Below are positions 29,030 through 37,837 of a stretch of DNA of 64,000 bases, piece by piece (position 1 is the first letter of the stretch; every line of letters starts with the position of its first letter). Under the pieces are notes generated by a model, which did not search any database, was not told where the DNA came from, and saw only the letters and a list, made by a program, of their open reading frames with translations. The stretch is from Anatilimnocola aggregata (GTDB taxonomy: Bacteria > Planctomycetota > Planctomycetia > Pirellulales > Pirellulaceae): contig NZ_CP036274.1 in assembly GCF_007747655.1 (NCBI RefSeq), positions 3,038,001 through 3,102,000 on the forward strand, in the 5' to 3' direction. The position numbers and the translations under genes were made by a program.

Positions 29030-29628
29030 ATCAAGCTACCCTGTCGCAATTGCCGGACGAGCCCGCTCCGATTCTTCCTGCCGTGCAACCCACGCTCCGC
29101 AGCAAGCGCCTCCGCTTGCGCCCATTCGATATTTCCGATGCTCGCGTCGTGCAACTTTTGGCCGGCGATAAGGAAGTCGCTCATAACACCAGGCTAATCC
29201 CGCACCCTTATCCGGACGGCCTGGCCGAAGCCTGGATTACCTCGCTCCCCGCGATTTACGAAGCGGGCAAAGGCGTCTCGTTCGCGATCACGCTTCCCGC
29301 TGGCGATGTAATCGGCAGCATCGGCCTGATGATCAACAGCGTCGATAACCACGCCGAGATGGGCTACTGGGTTGGCCGCCCTTATTGGAATCACGGCTAC
29401 TGCACCGAAGCGGCCCAGGCCGTTTTGAAGTACGCCTTCGACAAACTCAAGCTCGAACGAGTGTTCGCGAACTACTTGGCCCGCAATCCTGCCTCCGGTC
29501 GCGTGCTGTCGAAACTTGGCATGACTCAGGAAGGCTGCTTTCGCTCGCACCGCTTCAAACACGGGCAGTACGAAGACCTGATTGTCTGCGGTGTGCTGAG
29601 GAAAGAATTTGCGGCGAAGAAGAGTTAG
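29026..29628 (+). CDS. GNAT N-acetyltransferase, RimJ/RimL-like
   Basis: 200 aa from a GTG that overlaps the preceding stop. Typical RimJ/RimL-type sequence: SKRLRLRPFDISDARVV, then GDVIGSIGLM, AEMGYWVGRPYWNHGYCTEAAQAVLKYAF (acetyl-CoA region) and NPASGRVLSKLGMTQEG. It would transfer an acetyl group from acetyl-CoA to an amino group of a protein or small molecule; the substrate is unknown. Coupling to a transglutaminase-like lipoprotein is curious but may be incidental. Confidence 0.88.
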   Translation: MNQATLSQLPDEPAPILPAVQPTLRSKRLRLRPFDISDARVVQLLAGDKEVAHNTRLIPHPYPDGLAEAWITSLPAIYEAGKGVSFAITLPAGDVIGSIGLMINSVDNHAEMGYWVGRPYWNHGYCTEAAQAVLKYAFDKLKLERVFANYLARNPASGRVLSKLGMTQEGCFRSHRFKHGQYEDLIVCGVLRKEFAAKKS

Positions 29629-29702
29629 CTGGGGTGCCAGCCGTTCCTTCGCTAGTCATCAGCAACATTGACTCTCCACTGCAGCCGTGCGAATCTGATC
29701 GG

Positions 29703-31127
29703 ATGGCTCGTTATTTTCTCATCTGCTCTTTTCTGGTGATTGTCGCACATTGGTCTGCGCACAATCTCTGCGCGCAAAGTCCGAAACCTTCGGCACCGAA
29801 AACACTTGGCGCTTGGAAGCTAGAAGAGTTGCTCCTCAAAGATGGGAAGGTCTACAAGGGGGTCGTGCAGGACGAGCGCGAGTACGATCTTGACTTTGCC
29901 GAGATCATGCAGCCTGCGGGCAAGCCAATGTATGGCGTGTTGCGGTGGGTGAATAAGCGCGAAGTTCTGAAGTTGACCAAGTTGCCCAAAGAAGAGCATG
30001 AGGAACTATTGCAGCGGTTCGAGCAGTTTCGGAATCGCACGGTGATTGAAGCGGGCCGTATGGAAGAACTGCTACTCAAGCAGGACGAGGTCGGCGGCAA
30101 GCTGCATCACCTTTACGATGGGCCGTGGTTCCGCGTCGATAGCACTACGGACGAAGAGACCACGCGCCGCTGCGTGGTGCGCATCGAACAAATCTTTCGT
30201 GCTTATCGCATGGTTCTGCCGCCCAAAGGACGACCGCCGGAACCCCTGACCGTTCGACTGTTCGGTTCGCTCGATGAATATCGCGCCGAACTACGGCGGA
30301 TGAAGTTGAACATCAAGAACCCGGCATTCTATTCCACTCGTCAGCGGACGATTCTTGCCGGCAGCGATCTTAATACTTATGCCGAGCACTTGACCGAAAT
30401 TCGTAGCCACCACGAAGAGTTGCGCAAGACGTGGCAAAAGTTCGACGTCGATTTCCAGCGTGAAACGGCCCGCATTATTGGCGACCTAAAAACAGCGAAG
30501 TTCACGACCGACGAAATCAATGCCGAGATACGGCTCCGCAAAGCTCGCTGGAACGAGCAACTCGTCGCCCAGTTCAACACGATTACCGAACAGGATCGTC
30601 GCAACGATGGCAAGTTCGCCGAGGTCACTGCGCAGATGTTCGCGCAGTTGTATCACGAGGCCTTTCATGCTTGGATCGACAACTTTGTCTATGCGAGTTC
30701 ACGGCAGAACGTCCCTCGCTGGCTGAACGAAGGCCTGGCGCAAGTGTTCGAAAGCGGCAAGCTCGACGGTCAATCATTGCGGCTCGATTCACCTTCTGCA
30801 GTTCAACTTGCCGTGCTGCAAGAGGAACTGCGTCGGCGACCGCAGCCGCTGGAAGATATGCTGGCAGATGAGAACTTGCCGTTTCTCGATGGACACGTGC
30901 AGGACGCCCAGCGGGCCGATCGCAACTATGCGTATGCTTGGGGTCTTGCCTGGTATCTGACGTTTCACGAGCAGAAGTTGGCAGGCCATGCGCTCGATCG
31001 CTACGTGTCTGAAGACTCCAGGCAATTCACTCCGGTGGAACGGTTCGAAAAGTTCACCGGCAAAAAGCTAGCGCCGTTCGAGACAGACTGGCGTCGAGCG
31101 ATGCTGGAGTTAAGGGTGCCAAAGTAG
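29703..31127 (+). CDS. DUF1570-type putative metalloprotease, secreted
   Basis: 474 aa from the Met at 29703, with a signal peptide (YFLICSFLVIVAHWSAHNLCAQ). The N-terminal part is of unknown fold (LEELLLKDGKVYKGVVQDE). The C-terminal half has a zincin motif, HEAFH (about 319-323, HExxH), followed by WLNEGLAQVFES whose Glu is the likely third zinc ligand, as in gluzincins and DUF1570. Probably a peptidase or an inactive relative outside the cytoplasm. An ORF extending further upstream overlaps the acetyltransferase gene and is not used. Confidence 0.78.
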   Translation: MARYFLICSFLVIVAHWSAHNLCAQSPKPSAPKTLGAWKLEELLLKDGKVYKGVVQDEREYDLDFAEIMQPAGKPMYGVLRWVNKREVLKLTKLPKEEHEELLQRFEQFRNRTVIEAGRMEELLLKQDEVGGKLHHLYDGPWFRVDSTTDEETTRRCVVRIEQIFRAYRMVLPPKGRPPEPLTVRLFGSLDEYRAELRRMKLNIKNPAFYSTRQRTILAGSDLNTYAEHLTEIRSHHEELRKTWQKFDVDFQRETARIIGDLKTAKFTTDEINAEIRLRKARWNEQLVAQFNTITEQDRRNDGKFAEVTAQMFAQLYHEAFHAWIDNFVYASSRQNVPRWLNEGLAQVFESGKLDGQSLRLDSPSAVQLAVLQEELRRRPQPLEDMLADENLPFLDGHVQDAQRADRNYAYAWGLAWYLTFHEQKLAGHALDRYVSEDSRQFTPVERFEKFTGKKLAPFETDWRRAMLELRVPK

Positions 31128-31140
31128 GCGGACATGCATC

Positions 31141-32439
31141 CTACATATTGAACTGGCAGCCGAAGACGTAGTAGAGGCCGACGCGTGGTTCGTTGCCCCA
31201 GGCGTCGTTGAGCGTCGTTTCGTTCATCATCATTAAGTAGGTCTCGACCATCGGCGTCCAGTGCCGGCTTGCTTTGATTAAGCTGCGGGTGTTGGTCTGG
31301 TCTTGTTGCCGGATGCCAATCTGCTCGGGGAAGTATTGGCCAATGTTCGCCACGAGCGTCCATTTGGGACCGGTGTATTGCAGGTTCACGTAGTAACCCA
31401 TTCCGTACATAGGTTCCCAGGGACCTTTGTTGACGTCGCGATAATACAAGCTGCGTCCCCAAAAGATGTTGTCGAGCGGATAGGGCCGCCGCATTCCGTA
31501 TTGGTCATAGATCACTTCACCCGAAAGGCTCCAGCGTTCGTTGCGAACCATGGCATCGAGGCCGACATGGCCGTTGTAGAGCTTTTGGTCTTCTGAGCCG
31601 ACGCCGTCTTGAATCTTGACTGACGCTCCCGTGGCCAACCAGCCAAAGTCGTTCCCCACACGGGCCACCAGCGCCTTCGACGAGTTAGTATCACCTTCCA
31701 GGCCGCCGTTGGTCAGCGCCACGGCAATATCCCAACCTGCGGGTTTGTATTCGAGCAAAGCACCGGTTTCACGATAAAGAATGGCTTCGGAGCGAATGAA
31801 GGGCGAGTCGTCGAAATTGTTGCGATAGAGCGGATAGTAAAAGCGGCCGAATGGCGTTTGGAATTTGCCTACCGTTGCCCGCCAGTCTCCCCACGCCGCG
31901 GCGAGTCGCAATTGCGAGATTTGAAACTGGTCGATATCGAAGTTATGGGCGTACGACCAGCGCCAAGGCGACTCCTGGTAGATGTTTCGTTCGAACCGCT
32001 GATTGAGGAACAACTCGGTGTCGAACTGATAGAGCCAATCGCCACATTGTCGTTGGACGCCTGCGTTGACAACTCCCTCGACGAGAAACGTCGCTTCCAA
32101 TCCGGTGAACTCAATCCGCTGATCGTTGTAATAGTAAGCCCGGGCCTTGCCGTTGGCGTAATACGAATAAGCATCTTCGCCCATCGGGTCAGTGGGGAGT
32201 CCCAGGTGATCGGGGTGGTACTCTGTCGATTCGCCGTAGGCAGGCATTGACGGAAGCTGTTCAGGAAACGCCCCGGTTGGCTCGTGGATCACGGACAGAT
32301 CGTCGTAGGCAGCACTGCTGCCAAGGTTGCCGGGCCAAGCTGGCTGTTGCGCTGAGCTAGCATCTACGAACGCCAGCCCAAGGCAGGCAACCACTAGCCA
32401 ACAGAGAGAACAAGGCGTTTTATTCGACAATTGGGCCAC
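31141..32439 (-). CDS. Outer-membrane porin-like beta-barrel protein
   Basis: 432 aa with a signal peptide (CSLCWLVVACLGLAFVDASSAQ). The rest alternates polar and aromatic residues in a way typical of beta strands (FDTELFLNQRFERNIYQ, DWRATVGKFQTPFGRFYYPLY, WSLSGEVIYDQYG) and ends in aromatic YYVFGCQFNM. The KFQTPFGRF and LVARVGNDFGW stretches resemble phosphate-selective porin O/P-type proteins. Likely an outer-membrane channel; selectivity is unknown. It is divergent from the DUF1080 gene. Confidence 0.7.
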   Translation of the reverse strand: MAQLSNKTPCSLCWLVVACLGLAFVDASSAQQPAWPGNLGSSAAYDDLSVIHEPTGAFPEQLPSMPAYGESTEYHPDHLGLPTDPMGEDAYSYYANGKARAYYYNDQRIEFTGLEATFLVEGVVNAGVQRQCGDWLYQFDTELFLNQRFERNIYQESPWRWSYAHNFDIDQFQISQLRLAAAWGDWRATVGKFQTPFGRFYYPLYRNNFDDSPFIRSEAILYRETGALLEYKPAGWDIAVALTNGGLEGDTNSSKALVARVGNDFGWLATGASVKIQDGVGSEDQKLYNGHVGLDAMVRNERWSLSGEVIYDQYGMRRPYPLDNIFWGRSLYYRDVNKGPWEPMYGMGYYVNLQYTGPKWTLVANIGQYFPEQIGIRQQDQTNTRSLIKASRHWTPMVETYLMMMNETTLNDAWGNEPRVGLYYVFGCQFNM

Positions 32440-32823
32440 GGCACTGATCCTTACGGGTTCTTAAGATTTCCACCCATAACGGTTGTTTCGACCCATGCGG
32501 ACGGCACAATCAGTTCGCGAGGAACAGGCGGCATGATGTGCATTACCAACAGTCTTTCGCTAGCGAGCAAACCTTGCCGGGCTTGCCTGTTTTACAGCCC
32601 GCATTTTGGGCTCCATTGCGCGTCGCGAAACCTCGTGAAACTGGCGCTTTCTGGACTGACGGGCACGCCACTTCCCGGGCGGCGGTTGTTCATTAGCTTG
32701 TGCATTAACCAACTCCATCCTGGATTTGCCACCAGCGCTATCCTGGCGCTTGCAACAGGCTCGCGCGGACACCATGATTGGAGACTTGCAACTTGCTCCT
32801 ACCTCCCGCCTGGAATACTCCTC
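32440..32823. other. 384-bp divergent spacer
   Basis: Shared upstream region of the porin-like gene and the DUF1080 gene. An open frame continues through it in phase with the DUF1080 gene but lacks a plausible start or signal peptide. No clear promoter or repeat recognised. Confidence 0.5.
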
Positions 32824-33999
32824 ATGCAAACGAAGTTCATGTTCACCATCCTGTTGTGCACGCTGGTTTTCGTGGTGGCAGGGCAGGGTAGAGGTCAGGA
32901 ACCAGATGCGAAGCTGTTTGCGTCGCTCGCCGAACGGGCGAAGGGCGCGGAGTACTCACTCTTCAATGGCCAGAACCTGCAGGGTTGGAAAGCACTGACC
33001 TGCGAGGTGGTGGTCGAAGACGGCAAGCTGGTCATCGCTGGCGGTAATGGAGTGCTGCGGACGGAGCATCGCTATCAAGACTTTGTGCTGGAATTGGAGT
33101 ACAAGCCGCGCAAGGGAGAGAAGTACGACAGCGGAATCTACTTTCGCGCCGAAGAGCCGGCGATGGGCAAGCCTTTTCCCGATCGCTTTCAAGTCAATCT
33201 GAAGCAAGGGGACGAACTGAACCTGATTCGTTTTCCCAAGGCCCGCAGCAGCGGATTGATTAAGGCGGGCGACTGGAACCAGGTGAAGCTGACCGTAATC
33301 GGCGAGCACGCGACCATGGAGATTAACGGCAAGCAGGCCTGGTCGACCGACGGCGTTGAAGTGAAGGACGGTTATCTCGGCTTGCAGGTCGAAGTGCCGC
33401 TAGGTGGGCAGTTTGAGTTTCGGAATATCAAAGTGAAGGAAATCGGCTATCTGCCTTTGTTCAACGGCAAGGATCTGGCGGGCTGGGAAGGAGCCGGTCA
33501 AGAGGCCAGTGCTTGCTGGCAAGTGGAAGATGGCTTGCTGATGTGCACCGGCAAGAAGGGACCGTGGTTACGCACCAAGGAGCAATACGGCGACTTCAAT
33601 CTGCGACTGGAGTACAAGTTGAAGGCTGGCGGCAACTCGGGTGTGTACGTGCGGGTGCCGGAAAACGGCAATCATCACGGCAAAGATGCGGGTGTCGAAA
33701 TTCAAGTTCTCGACGATCACGCTCCCAAATACAAAAACTTGAAAGACTATCAGTTCACCGGCAGCGTGTACGCCGTTGCTCCCGCGAAAGAGCACGTCGG
33801 TCGCGAAGCGGGCGAGTGGAATTCGCTGGAGATCGATTGCCAGGGGACTCGTTACCGCATCACCCACAACGGCATCGTCATCTTAAACGCCGATGTCGAG
33901 GAATATCCAGGATTGAAAGAACGCCTGACCAGCGGCTTTTTAGGCCTGCAGAATCACAGCGAAGCTGTCTGGTACCGGAATGTGCGGATCAAGAAGTAG
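32824..33999 (+). CDS. Secreted protein with two DUF1080 domains
   Basis: 391 aa from the Met at 32824, with a signal peptide (MFTILLCTLVFVVAGQG). Two DUF1080 (3-keto-disaccharide hydrolase-type, LamG-like jelly roll) domains follow: SLFNGQNLQGWKALTCEVVVEDGKLV (about 40-200) and LFNGKDLAGWEGAGQEASACWQVEDGLL (about 205-390). Both have the diagnostic FNG-LxGW start; the second ends with GFLGLQNHSEAVWYRNVRIKK. The family is highly expanded in planctomycetes and linked to carbohydrate breakdown. The upstream start in the same frame is rejected because the signal peptide begins here. Confidence 0.88.
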   Translation: MQTKFMFTILLCTLVFVVAGQGRGQEPDAKLFASLAERAKGAEYSLFNGQNLQGWKALTCEVVVEDGKLVIAGGNGVLRTEHRYQDFVLELEYKPRKGEKYDSGIYFRAEEPAMGKPFPDRFQVNLKQGDELNLIRFPKARSSGLIKAGDWNQVKLTVIGEHATMEINGKQAWSTDGVEVKDGYLGLQVEVPLGGQFEFRNIKVKEIGYLPLFNGKDLAGWEGAGQEASACWQVEDGLLMCTGKKGPWLRTKEQYGDFNLRLEYKLKAGGNSGVYVRVPENGNHHGKDAGVEIQVLDDHAPKYKNLKDYQFTGSVYAVAPAKEHVGREAGEWNSLEIDCQGTRYRITHNGIVILNADVEEYPGLKERLTSGFLGLQNHSEAVWYRNVRIKK

Positions 34000-34015
34000 G
34001 TTCGCTGGATTGCAG

Positions 34016-34093
34016 TGAGCCGGAAGCGTCAGCGCCCGGAGGGCTCACCGCCGCAGCTGCAAATACTCTCCGGGCGCTGACGCTTCCGGCTCA
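34016..34093. repeat. Long perfect inverted repeat between convergent genes
   Basis: Arms at 34016-34041 and 34068-34093 are perfect complements over 26 nt (TGAGCCGGAAGCGTCAGCGC and onwards), separated by a 26-nt loop. It fills the gap between the convergent DUF1080 and ABC-F genes. Strong enough to act as a bidirectional terminator, and it also has the look of a dispersed palindromic repeat unit. Confidence 0.8.
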
Positions 34094-34098
34094 GGAGT

Positions 34099-35904
34099 TT
34101 ACTTCTCCAACGTTTCCCAGCGCGCGAAGGCGGCGGTGAGTTGGTCTTCGAGCGATTTAAGATTGGCCTGTTCCGCGGCGATGCGGTCAGCCGGCTGTTT
34201 GTAGAATTCAGGCTGAGCAAGCGTGGCGTGGAGTTCGGCGATTTTGCTTTCCAGCTGTTCGATCTTCGCTGGAAGTCCGTCGAGTTCCTTTTGCTCCTTG
34301 TAAGAGAGTTTTCTCTTCGGTGCGGCAGGAGTCGAGGAACTTGTCTTAGCCCCGGCAGAGGTTGAGGTTGCTGCCCGTGCTTTCTCGGCCTCGCGTTCGA
34401 GCCGGCTGGCTCGCTGACGTTGCCAGTCGTCGTAGCCCCCGACGTACTCTTTCACGTTGCCGTCTTCAAAGACGAGCGTGCTGCCCACGACGTTGTTCAA
34501 AAATTCGCGATCGTGACTAACCAGCAACACCGTACCAGAGAACTCAACGAGTCGCTCTTCGAGCAACTCAAGCGTTTCGGCATCGAGGTCGTTCGTCGGT
34601 TCGTCGAGGACAATCACATTGGCGGGTTTGGTGAAGAGCTTGGCAAGCAGTACGCGATTCCGTTCACCACCGGAAAGGAACTTGACGAGTGTGCGCGAGC
34701 GCTCGGGCGTGAAGAGAAAATCTTGCAGATAACCGATGACGTGCCGGCTACCACCTTCCCAGCGGATGGTGTCGTTCCCATCGCCGACGCTTTGCTGCAC
34801 GGTTTCATCTTCGCGCAGCTGATGCCGCAACTGATCGAAGTAAGCGATTTCCAAGTTGGTGCCGAGTCGCACGTTTCCTGTTTGTGGTTGCAGTTGACCA
34901 AGCAGGATGCGGAGGAGTGTGGTCTTGCCGGCACCATTGGGACCGATAATGCCAATCTTATCGCCGCGCATGATCATGGTTGAGAAGTCCTGCACGACGG
35001 GCTTATCGCCATAGGCGAAGGTCACATCCTTGACGTCCGCCACCAAAGCCCCACTGCGCTGCGCCTCTTGAATGACAAGTTCTACCTTGCCGGTCTTCTC
35101 TTGTCGTTCGCTTCGACTGCGGCGCATTCGTTCGAGCGCGCGGACGCGTCCCTCGTTGCGCGTGCGGCGCGCTTTGACGCCGGTGCGGATCCAGACTTCT
35201 TCCTCCGCCAGTTTCTTATCGAAGAGGGCGTTTTGCTTCTCTTCGGCGGCGAGGGCATCTTCCTTGCGCTTGAGGAAGGTATCGTAGTCGCAACTCCAGT
35301 CGAACAGCCGGCCGCGATCGACCTCCAGAATGCGCGTAGCTAACTTGCGGAGGAACATCCGGTCGTGCGTCACAAAAATGAGCGTGGCGTTCCAGCGGGC
35401 GAGAAATTCTTCCAGCCATGTGATTGAAGTGACGTCCAGGTGATTCGTCGGTTCATCCAGGAGCAGCAAGTCGGGCTTTGAAACAAGCGCCCGGGCGAGT
35501 AGGACGCGGCGCTTCATGCCGGTCGATAGCGTGCGAAACTCGGCCTCGATGGGCAACTGCATTTCGGCGACTAGTTGTTCCAGGCGCTGTTCCACTTGCC
35601 ATTCGGGCTCATGATCTTCCCCCGTCTCTTTTACGCCGCTGGCAATCACGTCGTGCACGCGCCCGCTGATTTCCGGGGGCACATCTTGGGGCAATAACGA
35701 CATTTTGAAGCCCGGCGCATAGAGGACTTCGCCGGCATCGGGCTGTACTTCACCCGTCAAAATGCGAATGAACGTGGTTTTGCCCGCGCCGTTGCGGCCA
35801 AGCAAGCCGATGCGCTGGCCCGCATCGATCTGGCAGTTGACTCCATCCAGCAGCAGCGGTCCCCGATAACCGATGCGTAAATCCCGAACCGTAACAAGCG
35901 GCAT
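34099..35904 (-). CDS. ABC-F family ATPase, Uup-like
   Basis: 601 aa with two ATPase domains and no membrane segments. Domain 1: GRNGAGKTT, signature LSTGMKRRVLLAR, Walker B LLLLDEPTNHLD. The linker helices follow (EKQNALFDKKLAEEEVWIRTGVKARRTRNEGRV). Domain 2: GPNGAGKTT, LSGGERNRVLLAK, VIVLDEPTNDLD. The end is a charged linker and a coiled-coil (LPAKIEQLESKIAELHATL), as in Uup. ABC-F proteins act on the ribosome or, for Uup, are linked to DNA branch metabolism and ribosome assembly. Confidence 0.93.
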   Translation of the reverse strand: MPLVTVRDLRIGYRGPLLLDGVNCQIDAGQRIGLLGRNGAGKTTFIRILTGEVQPDAGEVLYAPGFKMSLLPQDVPPEISGRVHDVIASGVKETGEDHEPEWQVEQRLEQLVAEMQLPIEAEFRTLSTGMKRRVLLARALVSKPDLLLLDEPTNHLDVTSITWLEEFLARWNATLIFVTHDRMFLRKLATRILEVDRGRLFDWSCDYDTFLKRKEDALAAEEKQNALFDKKLAEEEVWIRTGVKARRTRNEGRVRALERMRRSRSERQEKTGKVELVIQEAQRSGALVADVKDVTFAYGDKPVVQDFSTMIMRGDKIGIIGPNGAGKTTLLRILLGQLQPQTGNVRLGTNLEIAYFDQLRHQLREDETVQQSVGDGNDTIRWEGGSRHVIGYLQDFLFTPERSRTLVKFLSGGERNRVLLAKLFTKPANVIVLDEPTNDLDAETLELLEERLVEFSGTVLLVSHDREFLNNVVGSTLVFEDGNVKEYVGGYDDWQRQRASRLEREAEKARAATSTSAGAKTSSSTPAAPKRKLSYKEQKELDGLPAKIEQLESKIAELHATLAQPEFYKQPADRIAAEQANLKSLEDQLTAAFARWETLEK

Positions 35905-36113
35905 AACGTCAATAACAAGAAGGTCGGAGAAAGCCCGAAGGCGGAAAGCACCGGATTATACCGCACAACCGGAACTTGCGGAGGAACCAACAGCCCAGGG
36001 TTTGCCCGGGCACTGTTTATGACCTAGGCATTGTAGCCCGCGGATGCGCCCCACATGGTGCTGCAGCCGCGCGGTCCCACCCGCCTACATCCTTCGCGCC
36101 TGCGAACCCACCG

Positions 36114-37649
36114 ATGATCGAACCACAAGCCATCTGGCAAACGCTGGACTTTGTTAAGCAAGCCCTCTGGCGTCACCGCACGCTCGCAATCGGTACGACC
36201 TTTTGCCTGCTCGGACTGACAACCATTGGCGTTTTAATGCTGCCGAAGTCGTACTTGTCTGAAGCCAAGCTGTTCGTACGCTTTGGCCGCGAGAATCAAC
36301 TCGACCCCACCGCCTCGACCGGGCAAGCAATCTCGATCAACGAGACGCGAGAAAGCGAAATCAACTCGTTGCAAGAGATCCTGCGCAGCCGGGCCATGCT
36401 CGACCGCGTGGTGAGCGAACTGGGCCCCCAATACATTCTGGAAGGCAAAGATCTGGGGCCAGAAGTGAAGGTGACGACGGTTGGCAACGACCGCTCGACG
36501 ACGCGTTCCGAGGGGAATGAATACACTTCCCAAGAAACGTCGGAGGGAACTCCTTCCCGCGCCCACCAACTGGCGGTGCAGAAGCTGGAAAAAGATCTGG
36601 AGATTTTCTCGCCACGTAAAACGACGATCATTGCCGTAAGAGCCAAGGCCAAGAATCCCGAAATTGCGCAACGAATTGTCTCCAAACTGGTGGAGACCTA
36701 TCTCGATGAACACGTCCGCGTACATCGCACGCCCGGTTCGTTCGAGTTCTTCGAGAGTCAGACCAACTCATTCCAGGATCAATGGAAATTGGCTGCCAAT
36801 GACTTGCAGAAGTTCAAGACCACGATGGGAATTGTGACCATCGACGGTAAGCGGACGCAGCTGCAGTTGCAGATCAGCGATCTTGAACAACGACTGCTGG
36901 CGGCTGAGTCGGAAGTCACTTCGTCGGAAGCTCGCATTGTGTCCTTGAAGTCGGCGATCCGCCTATTGCCTGAATTCATTGCCTCGCAAAAGGTGCAGCA
37001 GCCGAGCGTGGCGATGGAAGGCATGAAGCAGACGCTGTTTCAGTTGCAAAGCCGCGAACAGGAACTCCGCTCGAAGATGACGCCGAATCATCCGATGGTG
37101 ATTGCCGTGCAGCATCAAATGGAAGACCTGCAACAGATTCTGGGCGAACACGATGTGAATAGCGTGCAACAGACGCACGTGATCAATCCGGCGCGGCAGA
37201 CGCTCGAACTCGACTTGCTCAAAGAGCAGTCGCAGGTTGATTCGCTGGCTGGGCGAATTGCTTCGCTCAAATCACAACAAGCGGCTTTTTACGTCGCCCT
37301 CGGCGAGTTGAATACCGACGAAGTGAAGCTGGCGAATTTGCAGCGAGACATGGATCTGGCAGAGAACCGCTACCGCAGCTACTCCGAAAAACTGGAACAA
37401 GCACGCATCAATCGCTCGCTCGACGAAGAACGCATCAGCAGCTTGAGCATCTTTCAGCCGGCGACTTACGCGATTCAACCGCAGGGTCCGCGCAAGCTGA
37501 TGATTATCGCGCTGGGTGGTTTTGTAGCGATTGGCGGCGGCCTGATTCTGGCTTTGGCCATGGCCTGGTTTAACCCGGTGTTGCTCAGTGCTGAATTGAT
37601 CCAACGCCAATTGCAACTTCCCGTGCTCGGCACCGTGGCAATGCACTAA
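36114..37649 (+). CDS. GumC/Wzz-type chain-length protein
   Basis: 511 aa inner-membrane protein of exopolysaccharide export. It has an N-terminal helix (TLAIGTTFCLLGLTTIGVLML), a long periplasmic domain with coiled coils (from about 230 to 430, with LDLLKEQSQVDSLAGRIASLKSQ), and a C-terminal helix (LMIIALGGFVAIGGGLILALAMAW). The PCP-type motif FQPATYAIQPQGPRK precedes the last helix. There is no cytoplasmic tyrosine-kinase (BY-kinase) domain; that function would need a separate gene, not in this window. It starts the exopolysaccharide locus. Confidence 0.88.
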   Translation: MIEPQAIWQTLDFVKQALWRHRTLAIGTTFCLLGLTTIGVLMLPKSYLSEAKLFVRFGRENQLDPTASTGQAISINETRESEINSLQEILRSRAMLDRVVSELGPQYILEGKDLGPEVKVTTVGNDRSTTRSEGNEYTSQETSEGTPSRAHQLAVQKLEKDLEIFSPRKTTIIAVRAKAKNPEIAQRIVSKLVETYLDEHVRVHRTPGSFEFFESQTNSFQDQWKLAANDLQKFKTTMGIVTIDGKRTQLQLQISDLEQRLLAAESEVTSSEARIVSLKSAIRLLPEFIASQKVQQPSVAMEGMKQTLFQLQSREQELRSKMTPNHPMVIAVQHQMEDLQQILGEHDVNSVQQTHVINPARQTLELDLLKEQSQVDSLAGRIASLKSQQAAFYVALGELNTDEVKLANLQRDMDLAENRYRSYSEKLEQARINRSLDEERISSLSIFQPATYAIQPQGPRKLMIIALGGFVAIGGGLILALAMAWFNPVLLSAELIQRQLQLPVLGTVAMH

Positions 37650-37720
37650 CGAAGAACGACCGTGAAGGGCGTCAGGGAGCGTTCCCTGGCAATGATGGGA
37701 CTAATGGGCATAATCGGAAG

Positions 37721-37741
37721 AACCGCCAACGAGCGGTTTTT
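37721..37741 (+). terminator. Intrinsic terminator after the GumC/Wzz gene
   Basis: AACCGC (37721-37726) and GCGGTT (37733-37738) pair around CAACGA, followed by TTT (six T in all counting the stem end). A second small hairpin, CAGGGA/TCCCTG, lies at 37673-37688. Together they may limit read-through from the GumC/Wzz gene into the deacetylase gene. Confidence 0.55.
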
Positions 37742-37837
37742 GGGCGGCAAACCCTGCGAAACGGTATGGGCATGACCTATTGTTTCGTAGGCGAAAACTT
37801 CGCCCGCAATCGTTAGTCCCCCAGAAACGGTGCATCC

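Noticed and set aside
32431-32823. N-terminal extension of the DUF1080 protein
   Set aside because: The open frame lacks a sensible start; a signal peptide begins exactly at 32824.
36114-37649. Tyrosine autokinase (Wzc) call for the chain-length protein
   Set aside because: The protein ends soon after the second transmembrane helix; there is no Walker A or tyrosine-rich tail, so only the GumC/Wzz part is present.
37740-37765. c-di-GMP (GEMM) riboswitch ahead of the polysaccharide deacetylase
   Set aside because: Only a GGCAAACC-CGAAA-GG-like first part is present; the expected CGCAAAGCC and downstream pairing part are not found, so the match is not sufficient for a call.
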